A stretch of DNA of 32,874 nucleotides from Bryobacterales bacterium (lineage in GTDB: Bacteria > Acidobacteriota > Terriglobia > Bryobacterales > Bryobacteraceae): assembly GCA_020852755.1 (NCBI GenBank), contig JADZAF010000305.1, positions 1 to 32,874 on the forward strand, read 5' to 3'. Under the pieces are notes generated by a model. The model saw nothing but the letters and a program-made list of their open reading frames with translations, ran no database searches and was not told where the DNA came from. Shown piece after piece: positions 7,128 through 14,661 of the stretch. Made by a program: the position numbers and the translations under genes. Each line of letters starts with the position of its first letter. Position 1 is the stretch's first letter.

Positions 7128-8591
7128 ATGATTTCCCTGGATCGGAGAACGAGGGTGATTGCGGCTGTAGCCGCGGTGTTCGCGGCCGGTGGGCTGGTGG
7201 AATCGGCGAGAGCGAGATTCGCGTCTCCCCCGGTTGCGCTGGCTGCCGAGACGGCGCTGCCGCCAGGGCGGACCGCCGCCGGCGGGGCGTTCGGGTTCGC
7301 ACCGGTGGTGAAACAGGCCGCCGCGGCGGTTGTGAACATTTCGTCGACCAAGATTGTGCGGGCCGAAGGCGGCAGCGCGCAACTCTCTCCGCTGTTCGAG
7401 CGTTTCTTCGGCGAGGAGCCGGAGATACCGCACAGCTACCGGGAGCACAGCCTGGGATCCGGCGTGATCATCCGTCCGGATGGACTGGTATTGACGAACA
7501 GCCACGTGGTGGAAGGGGCGACTGAAGTGCGCGTCTCCGGGGCTGACAAGCGCGAATACCGGGCGCGGGTGCTCGGCTCGGATCCGAAGACCGACATCGC
7601 GGTGCTCAAGATTGACGCCCAGGCGCTTCCGGCCCTGCCGCTGGGCGATTCCAGCCACGTGCAGGTCGGCGACGTGGTCCTCGCCGTCGGCAATCCGTTC
7701 GGAATCGGCCAAACGGTGACCATGGGGATTGTGAGCGCGACCGGAAGGGGCGGCCTGGGCATCGAGGACTACGAAGACTTCATCCAGACCGACGCCGCGA
7801 TCAACCCGGGCAACTCGGGCGGCGCGCTGGTCAACTCTCAGGGCGAGCTGGTAGGTATCAACACCGCGATCCTTTCGAGGAGCGAGGATGGCGGCAACCA
7901 GGGCATCGGCTTCGCGGTGCCTTCCAACCTGGCCGGGCAGGTCATGAAACAGTTGCTCGAGCACGGGCGGGTGATCCGGGGATGGCTGGGAGTGCTGCCG
8001 CAGCCGGTGACCGTGAGCGAGGCCCGTTTCTTCAAGCTGAGCCAGCCGGAAGGGGCGCTCCTGGGCGAGGTGACGCCGGGCAGCCCGGCGGTGCAGGCGG
8101 GATTGCAGCGCGGTGACATCCTGCTGCGGGTGAATGGCCAGCCCATCTCCGATATCAATGCCTTCCGTCTCCAGATCGCGATGACGCCTCCTGGAACACA
8201 GCTTCGTTTTGAGGTGCGGCGGGATGGCCAGGATCGTGAAATCGCTGTGAGGCTGGCCGAACTCCCCTCCCCGCCGGAGCGGCCGGTCAAGGCCGTGGCC
8301 CCGTCGTCGCCATTTGAAGGCCTCTCGGTTGAAGAGTTGAACCCTCAACTGGCCCGCCGGCTGCGGGTGCCGGCCGGCGCAGGGGGCGTGGTGATCGCGG
8401 ACATCGACAGTGCCTCGCCGGCGGCCGAAGCGGGGCTGCAGAGCGGGGACGTCATTCAGGAAGTGGATCGGAAGCCGGTTCAGAACCTGGACGACTTTCG
8501 GCGCACCGCCGCCTCGGCCGGCAAAGAACCGGTGCTCCTGCTGATCAGTAGACTGGGTCACACTTTCTACCTGGCTGTTGATGCGGCTTGA
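7128..8591 (+). CDS. htrA: Periplasmic HtrA/Deg-family serine protease with two PDZ domains
   Basis: This 487-residue protease/chaperone degrades or refolds damaged proteins in the cell envelope. An N-terminal hydrophobic segment (residues 9-21) acts as signal or anchor. The trypsin-like domain shows the full triad: H126 in TNSHVV, D156 in KTDIAVLKI and S230 in INPGNSGGAL. PDZ1 spans about residues 275-375 and PDZ2 about 395-485 (GVVIADIDSASPAAEAGLQSGDVI). Length and architecture match DegP/DegQ. The start is set by a strong site, AGAGGAGG at 7113-7120, seven bases before the ATG. Regulation may involve the inverted repeats upstream. It appears monocistronic, as the next gene is 67 bases away and broken. 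Confidence 0.94.
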   Translation: MISLDRRTRVIAAVAAVFAAGGLVESARARFASPPVALAAETALPPGRTAAGGAFGFAPVVKQAAAAVVNISSTKIVRAEGGSAQLSPLFERFFGEEPEIPHSYREHSLGSGVIIRPDGLVLTNSHVVEGATEVRVSGADKREYRARVLGSDPKTDIAVLKIDAQALPALPLGDSSHVQVGDVVLAVGNPFGIGQTVTMGIVSATGRGGLGIEDYEDFIQTDAAINPGNSGGALVNSQGELVGINTAILSRSEDGGNQGIGFAVPSNLAGQVMKQLLEHGRVIRGWLGVLPQPVTVSEARFFKLSQPEGALLGEVTPGSPAVQAGLQRGDILLRVNGQPISDINAFRLQIAMTPPGTQLRFEVRRDGQDREIAVRLAELPSPPERPVKAVAPSSPFEGLSVEELNPQLARRLRVPAGAGGVVIADIDSASPAAEAGLQSGDVIQEVDRKPVQNLDDFRRTAASAGKEPVLLLISRLGHTFYLAVDAA

Positions 8592-8658
8592 ACAATCCCT
8601 CGGGTTTCCCCGTTGTTCTAGCCCTTCGAGGCTATAGTCGCTGGGGGCCGAACACCGG

Positions 8659-9187
8659 ATGCTCGAAGTAATGAGGACCGAAGCCTCACACATGTTCCGT
8701 CTGCCGGCTGGGGTACTGTTGTGCTGCGCGGCCGCTCTGCCCGCCGCGGCGCAAACGGCGCGCGACGCGGCCCAGCCGGTCACCCTGGAGCAGGCCGTTC
8801 AGGAAGCGACCGCAAACAACCTCGGGCTGCTTGCCGAGCGCTACAACCTTTCGATCGCTGAAGCTCGCGTGGTACAGGCCGGACTTCGCCCGAATGTCGT
8901 CTTCTCCATGAGGGCGGACTACCAGGACCTGCTGCGACGGGGGTTCACCATGGAAAACAGCGCGGGGCCGCCTGAGCTGAACTGGCGGACCGATTTTCTC
9001 ATTGAGGGCGGCCACAAGCGCCAGCGCCGCATCGAAGTCGCTCGCGATGCGCGCAGCGTGGCGCAGTTGCAGCTTCTCGATTCGATGCGCCAACTGACTT
9101 TTGAAGTACAAGGCGCTTTTGTGAACGCCGTGCTGGCCAAAGAAAGCCTCGCCCGGCCGAAAACAACCTGAGCGCCATGCGCGCGGC
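8659..9187 (+). pseudogene. Truncated TolC/CzcC-type outer-membrane efflux gene
   Basis: The open frame gives 170 residues: a signal peptide (about residues 12-32, ending PAAAQ), then VTLEQAVQEATANNLGLLAERYNLSIAEARVVQAGLRPN, the classical start of an outer-membrane efflux protein. Intact members are about 400-480 residues. The frame stops at 9169-9171. Reading one base earlier from 9156 gives AENNLSAMRA, which is how the helix should continue, so a one-base loss near 9151-9158 is likely. About 10 codons later all similarity ends, and a different gene's 3' end follows. This is a degraded gene, not a short functional one. Start could also be the ATG at 8671 or 8692. Confidence 0.7.
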
Positions 9188-9303
9188 CCATCACGATCAC
9201 TGTGGTGGAAGACGAGGAGACGATCACCAGGGTGCTTCCTGAGGTCCAGCCGCTGGTGCGCGAAGGGATGAACGCCATGCTGGATGTCCAGGTACTCTCG
9301 TAG
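9187..9303 (+). pseudogene. 3' remnant of a DUF190-like (PII-fold) gene
   Basis: From 9187 to the stop at 9301-9303 the frame encodes PITITVVEDEETITRVL followed by PEVQPLVREGMNAMLDVQVLS, with no start codon or ribosome site suited to it. The segment aligns without gaps to my recollection of the C-terminal end of DUF190 proteins (pattern P-v-v-v-e-I-v-D-x-E-E-x-I-x-x-f-L-P-x-l-x-x-l-v-x-E-G-l). DUF190 proteins have a ferredoxin-like PII-type fold and are about 100-120 residues, so two thirds are missing. It is joined directly to the TolC-type fragment, which suggests one deletion removed everything between them. A DUF3240 or other PII-like protein is the alternative. Confidence 0.5.
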
Positions 9304-9327
9304 ACTGCCGTCCGGGGGCTGGCCCGA

Positions 9328-10404
9328 TCACATTTTCGCCGCCGCGTGCGCCAGGGCCTGCAGGTAGCCGATCGAGTAGGCCCGGCCGACGTGCCCCCAG
9401 CGCGTGTCGCTCTCCACCCGGGGCGTATGGTCGGAGACCATGAGTCCGGCATAGCCGGCATCCTTGTAGGCTTTCATGGCGTCCAGCATGTCCACGTCTC
9501 CCTCGTCGATGAACACTTCGGTGTAACGCGGAACCTTGCCTCGCACCGCCCGGAAATGAACCAGCTGGATGCGGTTCTGTTTCCCGAAATAGCGGATCTC
9601 CTCCAGGACGTTGATGCCCATTTCGGTGAAAGTGCCCTGGCAGAAGGTCATGCCATTGGCCGGGCTGGGCACCTCCTTCTGGAAGCGCCGGAATTTGTCG
9701 GGGTGGTAGAACAGGCGGGCCGCTCCGCGCATGGATCGGACCGGCGGATCGTTGGGGTGCAGCGACATCCGGACTCCGGCTTTCTCGGCCGCCGCGATCA
9801 CCGGCCTGGCGAAACGGATCAGGCGGTCCCATAACTCGGCCTCCTCGACCTGCCCGATCCCTTCCAGCGGGGGCTCGGAACGGACCCGTTCGTAATCGAA
9901 CGAGCGGTAGGTGGAGCCGCCGCGCCCGCCGGTATTGTAGTAGCCGACCCTCTGGTCCCATAGGAACTCCAACACCCAGCGCCACTCCAGCATGGGCACC
10001 CCGGCCTCGGCCACCGTCCGTATGGTCCGGCAGACGTTCTCGATCTCTTCCTCGCTTCCCGGCTGGCCGAAGCGGGTGCGCCGGTAAAGATCCTGCTGGA
10101 GCATCATGGATTCGAGTTTGAGCCCGGCCGCTTCGCAGGCCTTCTTCACCGGCGCGATGTCGTCCAAGCTCCAGTAGCCCTTGCGGCCGCTGTCTACCCT
10201 CTCGGTTCCCTGGAAGACCACGTGTTCGCAGCCCAGTTGCTTGAGCCAGCGCAGGGTGGAGGGCTCCACGTCGGATAGGTTCTCGGAGAGCTTGGGCTTC
10301 CAGGCCGCGGCGCGGCGGGAGGCGGCGCCGGCCGGAGATGCCAGGGCGGCGCCGGATCCGAGCAGCACCGCGCGGCGGGTGGCTTTCAAAGAGGGGTCGC
10401 TCAT
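9328..10404 (-). CDS. Exported TIM-barrel protein of the mannonate dehydratase (UxuA-like) family
   Basis: The 358-residue protein resembles UxuA, which dehydrates D-mannonate to 2-keto-3-deoxygluconate using a divalent metal. Supporting segments are MSLHPNDPP, GMTFCQGTFTEMG, LVHFRAVRGKVPRYTEVFIDEGDVDML and MVSDHTPRVE, which hold the likely His, Cys, His and Asp metal ligands and active-site residues. Unlike E. coli UxuA it has a twin-arginine-like leader (TRRAVLLGSGAALASPAGA), so it is probably periplasmic and may act on another sugar acid or be an isomerase/epimerase. GAGGAG eight bases before the ATG fixes the start. It lies 28 bases after the preceding gene on the same strand and probably shares its transcript. 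Family call good, activity uncertain. Confidence 0.78.
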   Translation of the reverse strand: MSDPSLKATRRAVLLGSGAALASPAGAASRRAAAWKPKLSENLSDVEPSTLRWLKQLGCEHVVFQGTERVDSGRKGYWSLDDIAPVKKACEAAGLKLESMMLQQDLYRRTRFGQPGSEEEIENVCRTIRTVAEAGVPMLEWRWVLEFLWDQRVGYYNTGGRGGSTYRSFDYERVRSEPPLEGIGQVEEAELWDRLIRFARPVIAAAEKAGVRMSLHPNDPPVRSMRGAARLFYHPDKFRRFQKEVPSPANGMTFCQGTFTEMGINVLEEIRYFGKQNRIQLVHFRAVRGKVPRYTEVFIDEGDVDMLDAMKAYKDAGYAGLMVSDHTPRVESDTRWGHVGRAYSIGYLQALAHAAAKM

Positions 10405-10432
10405 ACTTCTGCTCCTCGATCGATCATAGCGG

Positions 10433-11641
10433 CTACTCCGGCAGCGGACGGCCGCTGGTAACCGTGATGAGGCGCCCGGTGCCGCGTTCTTCGATCACGA
10501 TCCGGCTGGCCTCCTTGCGGACATCGGCCACTCCCCGAAACCCGGCGGGGATCTCCGCCAGGAAGATGGCATACCAGTTGTGCATGCGCTGGCGCCCGCC
10601 GATCCAGCGGTAGGTGGGCACGTCGAACAGGCGCGAGCGCTCCACGCTGCGGCGCAACCCCTCGGCGAAGGGCGTGGTGCCCACTTCCATCCCCCGGGCC
10701 ACCGCCTTGCCCGCCCAGGGCAGGTTGGTGGCGCGCTGGTTCTCCTGCCAGTCTCCGATCCAGGGATTCATGGCGGTCGGGAACAGGTAGCCGATCAGGA
10801 CCGGGTACCCGGTGTGGTAGGAAGTGAAATAGCCGACTTTGCGCGAGGTATCCAACAGCAGCGCGTGGTAGCGGCCGGTGTGGGGCTGCGAGGTGAACTG
10901 GCGCAGGTCGATCTGGCTTCCTCCGGCGGTCGCCGTGGGCCAGCCCGCCTCGCCCCCGCCCTGCCGCCTCTGGCCCAGGTCGACCCTGACCACCGGCGCG
11001 TCCAGGTAGTTCCTGCCCGGTTCGACGAACGGCGGGCCGAAAGTGACATGCTGCACCCAGTTGATGGGCCGGTCGTAGGTGACCAGGTTCTCGACCCATT
11101 CCTGGACGTAGAATACGCTCTCGCCGGCCGGCAGCACGATCTCGCGCTCCACCCGGTACTGGGTCTGGGGCAGGTCGGCGTGATAGCGAAAAGTAACGTC
11201 GTCCGCCCGGACGTTCACGCTGTCCTGCTTCCATTCCACCAGGATGGCCTCCCCGTGGTTGTTGTATTCCGCTTTGATCTCGTGCTCCGAGGAGGGAGGT
11301 CCGAAGTGGGGGAAGCAGAGGAAGTGCCCCATGTAGCCTGCCATCAACCGCCTCTGGGTGTCGCTGCCGTAGATTGCGGCGTGCCGGGCCTGGTCGTACT
11401 CATAGGGGTCGATGGTCTGGTAGTGGGGCACCCGCATGGGGTTGATGCTCTTGCGGGCGTCCGGGGATTTGAACCGGATCTCGCCGATGAATCCGCCGCC
11501 CCTTAGCGCGCTGAGCCGGACCCGGTCGTTTTCCAGCACCCAGGCGTTGCGGCCGTGCAGCTTGTCGGGTTTGAAAGCCGGGTTCTGAGCCAGCAGCGCC
11601 GGGAGAGGGGAGAGCAAAACAAGCAGTCTTCCGATTCGCAT
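10433..11641 (-). CDS. Exported hypothetical protein, possibly galactose-mutarotase-like fold
   Basis: I chose the ATG at 11641 because it gives a clean signal peptide (MRIGRLLVLLSPLPALLAQ). The frame continues upstream, but that part is proline/alanine-rich, lies antisense to the next gene and looks non-coding. The 402-residue product is rich in beta-strand patterns: AWVLENDRVRLSALRGGGFIGEI near the start, RYHADLPQTQYRVEREIVLP in the middle and a final RIVIEERGTGRLITVTSG. These resemble aldose-1-epimerase-like carbohydrate proteins, but I do not recognise a family with certainty. It is the first gene of a two-gene unit with the UxuA-like protein, which supports a sugar role. Confidence 0.7.
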   Translation of the reverse strand: MRIGRLLVLLSPLPALLAQNPAFKPDKLHGRNAWVLENDRVRLSALRGGGFIGEIRFKSPDARKSINPMRVPHYQTIDPYEYDQARHAAIYGSDTQRRLMAGYMGHFLCFPHFGPPSSEHEIKAEYNNHGEAILVEWKQDSVNVRADDVTFRYHADLPQTQYRVEREIVLPAGESVFYVQEWVENLVTYDRPINWVQHVTFGPPFVEPGRNYLDAPVVRVDLGQRRQGGGEAGWPTATAGGSQIDLRQFTSQPHTGRYHALLLDTSRKVGYFTSYHTGYPVLIGYLFPTAMNPWIGDWQENQRATNLPWAGKAVARGMEVGTTPFAEGLRRSVERSRLFDVPTYRWIGGRQRMHNWYAIFLAEIPAGFRGVADVRKEASRIVIEERGTGRLITVTSGRPLPE

Positions 11642-11690
11642 TCTGTGGGGAAGGATAGCATTCCCGGGGCGCCCGGGAGGGTGTAGACTC

Positions 11691-12113
11691 TTGGCTGTGA
11701 GCAGGCTTTCGATTGTGGCCGCAAGGGTGCTGGTCCTAGCCTCCGCGGCGGCCGCCGTGCACGCCGCGCCGGCCGTTCGGGAAGGCGAAGTCGTAGCCAT
11801 CGAGAGACCCGGAGAGCCTCGCGGGAAGGCGGGAGGCGGAACCGTGGGTCCGGAAAGCGTTTTGAGGCCCGGGGGAGGGGGAGGCAACGTCATCCTGCCG
11901 GAATTCTCCTCGCCATTCCCCCGCTGGGCGCTGGCCATCGACCTCCCGGAGGGCATCTACCTGGTGACCATACCGGCGCCTCCCCGCAAGAGCAGCCTGG
12001 CGAAACTGGAGGCCGGCAGCACGGTGAAGTGCCTCCTGGACGGAAAGAAGTTCTTTCTGCTGGACGAGAAAGGGAAGAAGCACAAGGCCAACGTCCGCCA
12101 GCGACCGGAGTGA
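11691..12113 (+). CDS. Small exported hypothetical protein
   Basis: The frame encodes about 140 residues with a signal peptide (RLSIVAARVLVLASAAAAVHA) followed by a Gly/Pro-rich stretch, an aromatic segment (FPRWALAIDLPEGIYLVTI) and a lysine-rich end. The start is uncertain: the TTG at 11691 is ten bases from GGAGG (11676-11680), while the GTG at 11697 is also possible. It is divergent from the sugar-related exported protein and lies 109 bases before rpmH. I do not recognise a family. The signal peptide and ribosome site argue that it is real. Confidence 0.55.
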   Translation: MAVSRLSIVAARVLVLASAAAAVHAAPAVREGEVVAIERPGEPRGKAGGGTVGPESVLRPGGGGGNVILPEFSSPFPRWALAIDLPEGIYLVTIPAPPRKSSLAKLEAGSTVKCLLDGKKFFLLDEKGKKHKANVRQRPE

Positions 12114-12148
12114 AAGCGAGGCAGGAGAAGGCTTTCGGGCCGCCGACT

Positions 12149-12157
12149 TGCTATACT
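12149..12157 (+). promoter_or_regulatory. Extended -10 promoter for the rpmH operon
   Basis: TGCTATACT is a perfect extended -10 element (TGN followed by TATACT), lying about 65 bases before the rpmH ATG. No good -35 box is visible at the usual distance, which is acceptable for extended -10 promoters. It is the only clear promoter before the operon. Confidence 0.5.
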
Positions 12158-12222
12158 GGATTTTTGACCGATTCCAGTCGGGGGACGCTGGGTGACCTGT
12201 GTCGCCCGGGGCTTAAAGCACA

Positions 12223-12372
12223 ATGCCGAAACGTACGTATCAGCCCAACAATCGCAAACGCGCCAAAACTCACGGCTTCCGGGTTCGGATGCAGACCAAG
12301 GACGGCCGGGCCGTCCTGTCGAGGCGCCGGGCCAAAGGACGGTACAAGCTTACCGTCAGCTCCGAAAGGTAG
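12223..12372 (+). CDS. rpmH: 50S ribosomal protein L34
   Basis: The 49-residue basic protein starts [19 protein letters not shown] and ends [16 protein letters not shown], the complete L34 signature. It is a component of the large ribosomal subunit. It begins the conserved order rpmH-rnpA-yidD-yidC-jag-mnmE. The usual dnaA/origin neighbourhood is not upstream here; an exported hypothetical protein is. Its stop codon TAG (12370-12372) is followed in the same frame by the rnpA coding sequence. Confidence 0.97.
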   Translation: MPKRTYQPNNRKRAKTHGFRVRMQTKDGRAVLSRRRAKGRYKLTVSSER

Positions 12373-12378
12373 CCTTTC

Positions 12379-12726
12379 ATCGCGGGTTTTCCCAAAAGTG
12401 TCCGGATTCTGCGTTCCAGCGAGTTCCGTACCGTCTATGAGCGCGGCTCCCGCTACCCGGGCGCCTCGTTGCTGGCTTTTGTTCTGCTTGATGAAGCGGG
12501 CGGGGGGCCCAAGGTGGGCATCACGGTGCCGCGCTCGCTGGGCAAGGCGGTGGTCCGCAACCGGATCAAGCGGCGAATCCGGGAGGCTGTGCGCTCCCGT
12601 CTCTCGATATTGAGTCCGCAGTGCCGAGTGGTTATCAATCCCCGCCGCCGCGTGTTGACGGCGCCGTTCAGCGAGCTGGAAAGGGAGATCGAAAGTCTCT
12701 TTCTCCGCTCGCGCGGACCGCGGTAG
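12379..12726 (+). CDS. rnpA: Ribonuclease P protein component, apparently with an ATC start
   Basis: RnpA binds the RNase P RNA and helps mature tRNA 5' ends. The conserved sequence runs [20 protein letters not shown] near the start and [15 protein letters not shown], the RNR motif, near residue 60; the end is [17 protein letters not shown]. The frame is the same as rpmH and opens right after its TAG. No ATG, GTG or TTG occurs before the conserved FPKSVR segment: the first ordinary start is a TTG at 12466, which would delete about 30 conserved residues. ATC at 12379 lies nine bases after an AAAGG at 12365-12369 and gives 115 residues, matching family length. A CTG at 12409, read-through of TAG, or a sequence error are alternatives. 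Coding is certain, the start is not. Confidence 0.9.
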   Translation: MAGFPKSVRILRSSEFRTVYERGSRYPGASLLAFVLLDEAGGGPKVGITVPRSLGKAVVRNRIKRRIREAVRSRLSILSPQCRVVINPRRRVLTAPFSELEREIESLFLRSRGPR

Positions 12727-12917
12727 CCCTGCTGCGCCTTTACAAGCTGGCCGTGTCTCCGCTGTTGCCTTCCGCTTGCCGTTTCTATCCGAGCTGCTCG
12801 GATTACATGCGCGAGGCGGTCGAGCGGCATGGGGCATGGGGGGGCATGTGGATGGGAATCAAGCGGCTGGCCAGATGCCACCCGTTTCATCCCGGCGGGT
12901 TCGACCCCGTCCGTTAA
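12621..12917 (+). CDS. yidD: Membrane protein insertion efficiency factor YidD
   Basis: YidD is a small peripheral inner-membrane protein that helps YidC-dependent insertion. The core is complete: [36 protein letters not shown] and the C-terminal [13 protein letters not shown]. Homologues are about 70-85 residues. The only ordinary in-frame start upstream of the conserved part is GTG at 12621, which gives 98 residues and a 106-base overlap with rnpA. AAGGGAG at 12681-12687 would suit a start near 12696-12702, but no start codon occurs there. CTG at 12729 would remove the first conserved residues. So the coding region is certain from about 12711 and the start is open. Confidence 0.88.
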   Translation: MPSGYQSPPPRVDGAVQRAGKGDRKSLSPLARTAVALLRLYKLAVSPLLPSACRFYPSCSDYMREAVERHGAWGGMWMGIKRLARCHPFHPGGFDPVR

Positions 12918-12930
12918 GTCTCAGTTAACT

Positions 12931-14658
12931 ATGGCCGAAAGCACAAATCCGCAGGATGGCGGCAAGAAGAAGGAACTGTCCATGGAGACGCGTCTCCTGC
13001 TGGCCTTCATCCTGATGGGCGCCGTCCTGTTCCTGACGCCCTATTTCTACCGCTCGCAGGCGCCGCCTCGCCCGCCCGCCAAACCGGCTCCGGCCGCCGT
13101 GAAGAAGCCCGAGAGCCCGGCCGCGCCCCAGGAGCAGGCCGCCGCGGAGAAGAAGAAGCCTGCTTCGGATAAAGCCGCGCCCGCGGCGCCGGTGGCCGCG
13201 CAGAAGGAAGAGCTTCTGGTTATCGACACCGACGTCTACCGGATCACTTTTTCCAATCGCGGCGCGCTGGCCCGCAGCTGGACTTTGAAGAAATACAAGG
13301 ACCGGGCCAAGACCAGGCCGCTGGAACTGATCAACCAGGCGGCGGCCGCCAAGGCCGGCTACCCCTTCCAACTGGTCTTCAAGAACCGGAAGCCGGCGAC
13401 CAACCTGAACCAGGCGCTCTATAGCGTTAAGACCGCCCCGGACGGGCTGGGACTTGATTTCGAATTCTCCGACGGCAAAGTCCTGGCACGGAAATCGTTT
13501 CGCTTCGAGAAGGGCAGTCACCGCTCGCAGGTGACCAGTGAAGTGGTCCAGAACGGCGTTGCCCTCCCCCACCTGCTGGCCTGGCGCGGGGGCTTCGGGG
13601 ATATGACGGTGGACAACGCGGCGGGCTCCCAGCACACCGTGTACTTCGATGCCGCCGAGGGCCTGGAGCTGAATTCCGCCAAGGCAGGCAAAGACGGACC
13701 GGTTTCGGTCTCCGGCAACTTCGCCTTCGCCGGCATCGAAGATGCCTACTTCGCCGCCGTGTTCCTGCCGGGAAACGGCAGCCTGGAGCTGCAGACCTGG
13801 AGCGACTCCGTTCCCACCGAGATCAGCAAGGGCGCCGAGCAGGCGTTTGTGGGCGCGGCGGTGGGCGGCGAAGGGCTCAACCGCCTGACCCTGTTCGTCG
13901 GCCCCAAGGACCTGGACCTGCTGCGCTCGGTCAATCCCCGGCTGGAGCAACTGGTCGACTTCGGCTGGTTCGCCTTCCTGGCCAAGCCGCTCTTCCTGAT
14001 TCTGCGCTGGATGACCGAGAACTACATCCACAACTACGGCTGGTCGATCGTGATCCTCACGGTGCTGATCAACTTCGCGCTGTTCCCGCTGAAGATCACC
14101 AGCATGAAGTCGATGAAGAAGATGCAGGGCCTGCAGCCCCAGATCGCGGAGATCAACGCGCGTTACAAAAATGTCGGCATCCGCGATCCGAAGAAGCAGC
14201 AGCAGAACCAGGAGGTCATGGAACTGTACAAGAAGCACGGGGTGAATCCCATGGGCGGCTGCGTGCCGATCCTGCTGCAGATCCCGTTCTTCTTCGCCTT
14301 CTACAAGGTGCTTTCGGTGACCAGCGAATTGCGCGGCGCCGACTGGCTGTGGGTGAGCGATCTCTCGCGGCCCGAGGACCTGGCCATTCGGATCCTTCCG
14401 CTGGCCATGATCGTGAGCCAGTTCATCATGCAGAAGATGACGCCCTCCACCAGCCCGGATCCGGCCCAGCAGCGCATGATGATGATGATGCCGCTGATCT
14501 TCGGCTTCATGTTCTGGAGTGCTTCCAGCGGCCTGGTGTTATACTGGTTGGCCAGCAATCTGGTCGGAATTGCGCAACAATTGTTCTTCAATCACACGTC
14601 GACGGCCGCAGCCGCGGTCGAATCCGTGCAGACCAAGAAGAAGCAGTCCAGGAAATAG
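12931..14658 (+). CDS. yidC: Membrane protein insertase YidC
   Basis: YidC inserts and folds inner-membrane proteins alone or with SecYEG. The 575-residue protein has a first membrane helix at about residues 21-40, a Pro/Ala/Lys-rich linker, a large periplasmic domain at about 90-340 and the conserved Oxa1 domain from about residue 345. The latter includes NYGWSIVILTVLINFALFPL, MGGCVPILLQIPFFFAFYKVL and a last helix GLVLYWLASNLVGIAQQ. The ATG at 12931 is 13 bases after the yidD stop but lacks a good ribosome site. ATG at 12982 has AAGGA seven bases upstream and gives a more usual N-terminus (METRLLLAF), so the first 17 residues are uncertain. Confidence 0.95.
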   Translation: MAESTNPQDGGKKKELSMETRLLLAFILMGAVLFLTPYFYRSQAPPRPPAKPAPAAVKKPESPAAPQEQAAAEKKKPASDKAAPAAPVAAQKEELLVIDTDVYRITFSNRGALARSWTLKKYKDRAKTRPLELINQAAAAKAGYPFQLVFKNRKPATNLNQALYSVKTAPDGLGLDFEFSDGKVLARKSFRFEKGSHRSQVTSEVVQNGVALPHLLAWRGGFGDMTVDNAAGSQHTVYFDAAEGLELNSAKAGKDGPVSVSGNFAFAGIEDAYFAAVFLPGNGSLELQTWSDSVPTEISKGAEQAFVGAAVGGEGLNRLTLFVGPKDLDLLRSVNPRLEQLVDFGWFAFLAKPLFLILRWMTENYIHNYGWSIVILTVLINFALFPLKITSMKSMKKMQGLQPQIAEINARYKNVGIRDPKKQQQNQEVMELYKKHGVNPMGGCVPILLQIPFFFAFYKVLSVTSELRGADWLWVSDLSRPEDLAIRILPLAMIVSQFIMQKMTPSTSPDPAQQRMMMMMPLIFGFMFWSASSGLVLYWLASNLVGIAQQLFFNHTSTAAAAVESVQTKKKQSRK

Positions 14659-14661
14659 AGG

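Noticed and set aside
11642..11956. Upstream extension of the exported sugar-related protein to 11956
   Set aside because: The added 105 residues are Pro/Ala/Ser-rich, lie antisense to the 11691 gene and precede a clear signal peptide at 11641.
12914..12930. TTAAGT-N5-TTAACT, another 11-base repeat, just before yidC
   Set aside because: It includes the yidD stop and touches the yidC start, so a regulator there could not act on a promoter. Probably coincidence.
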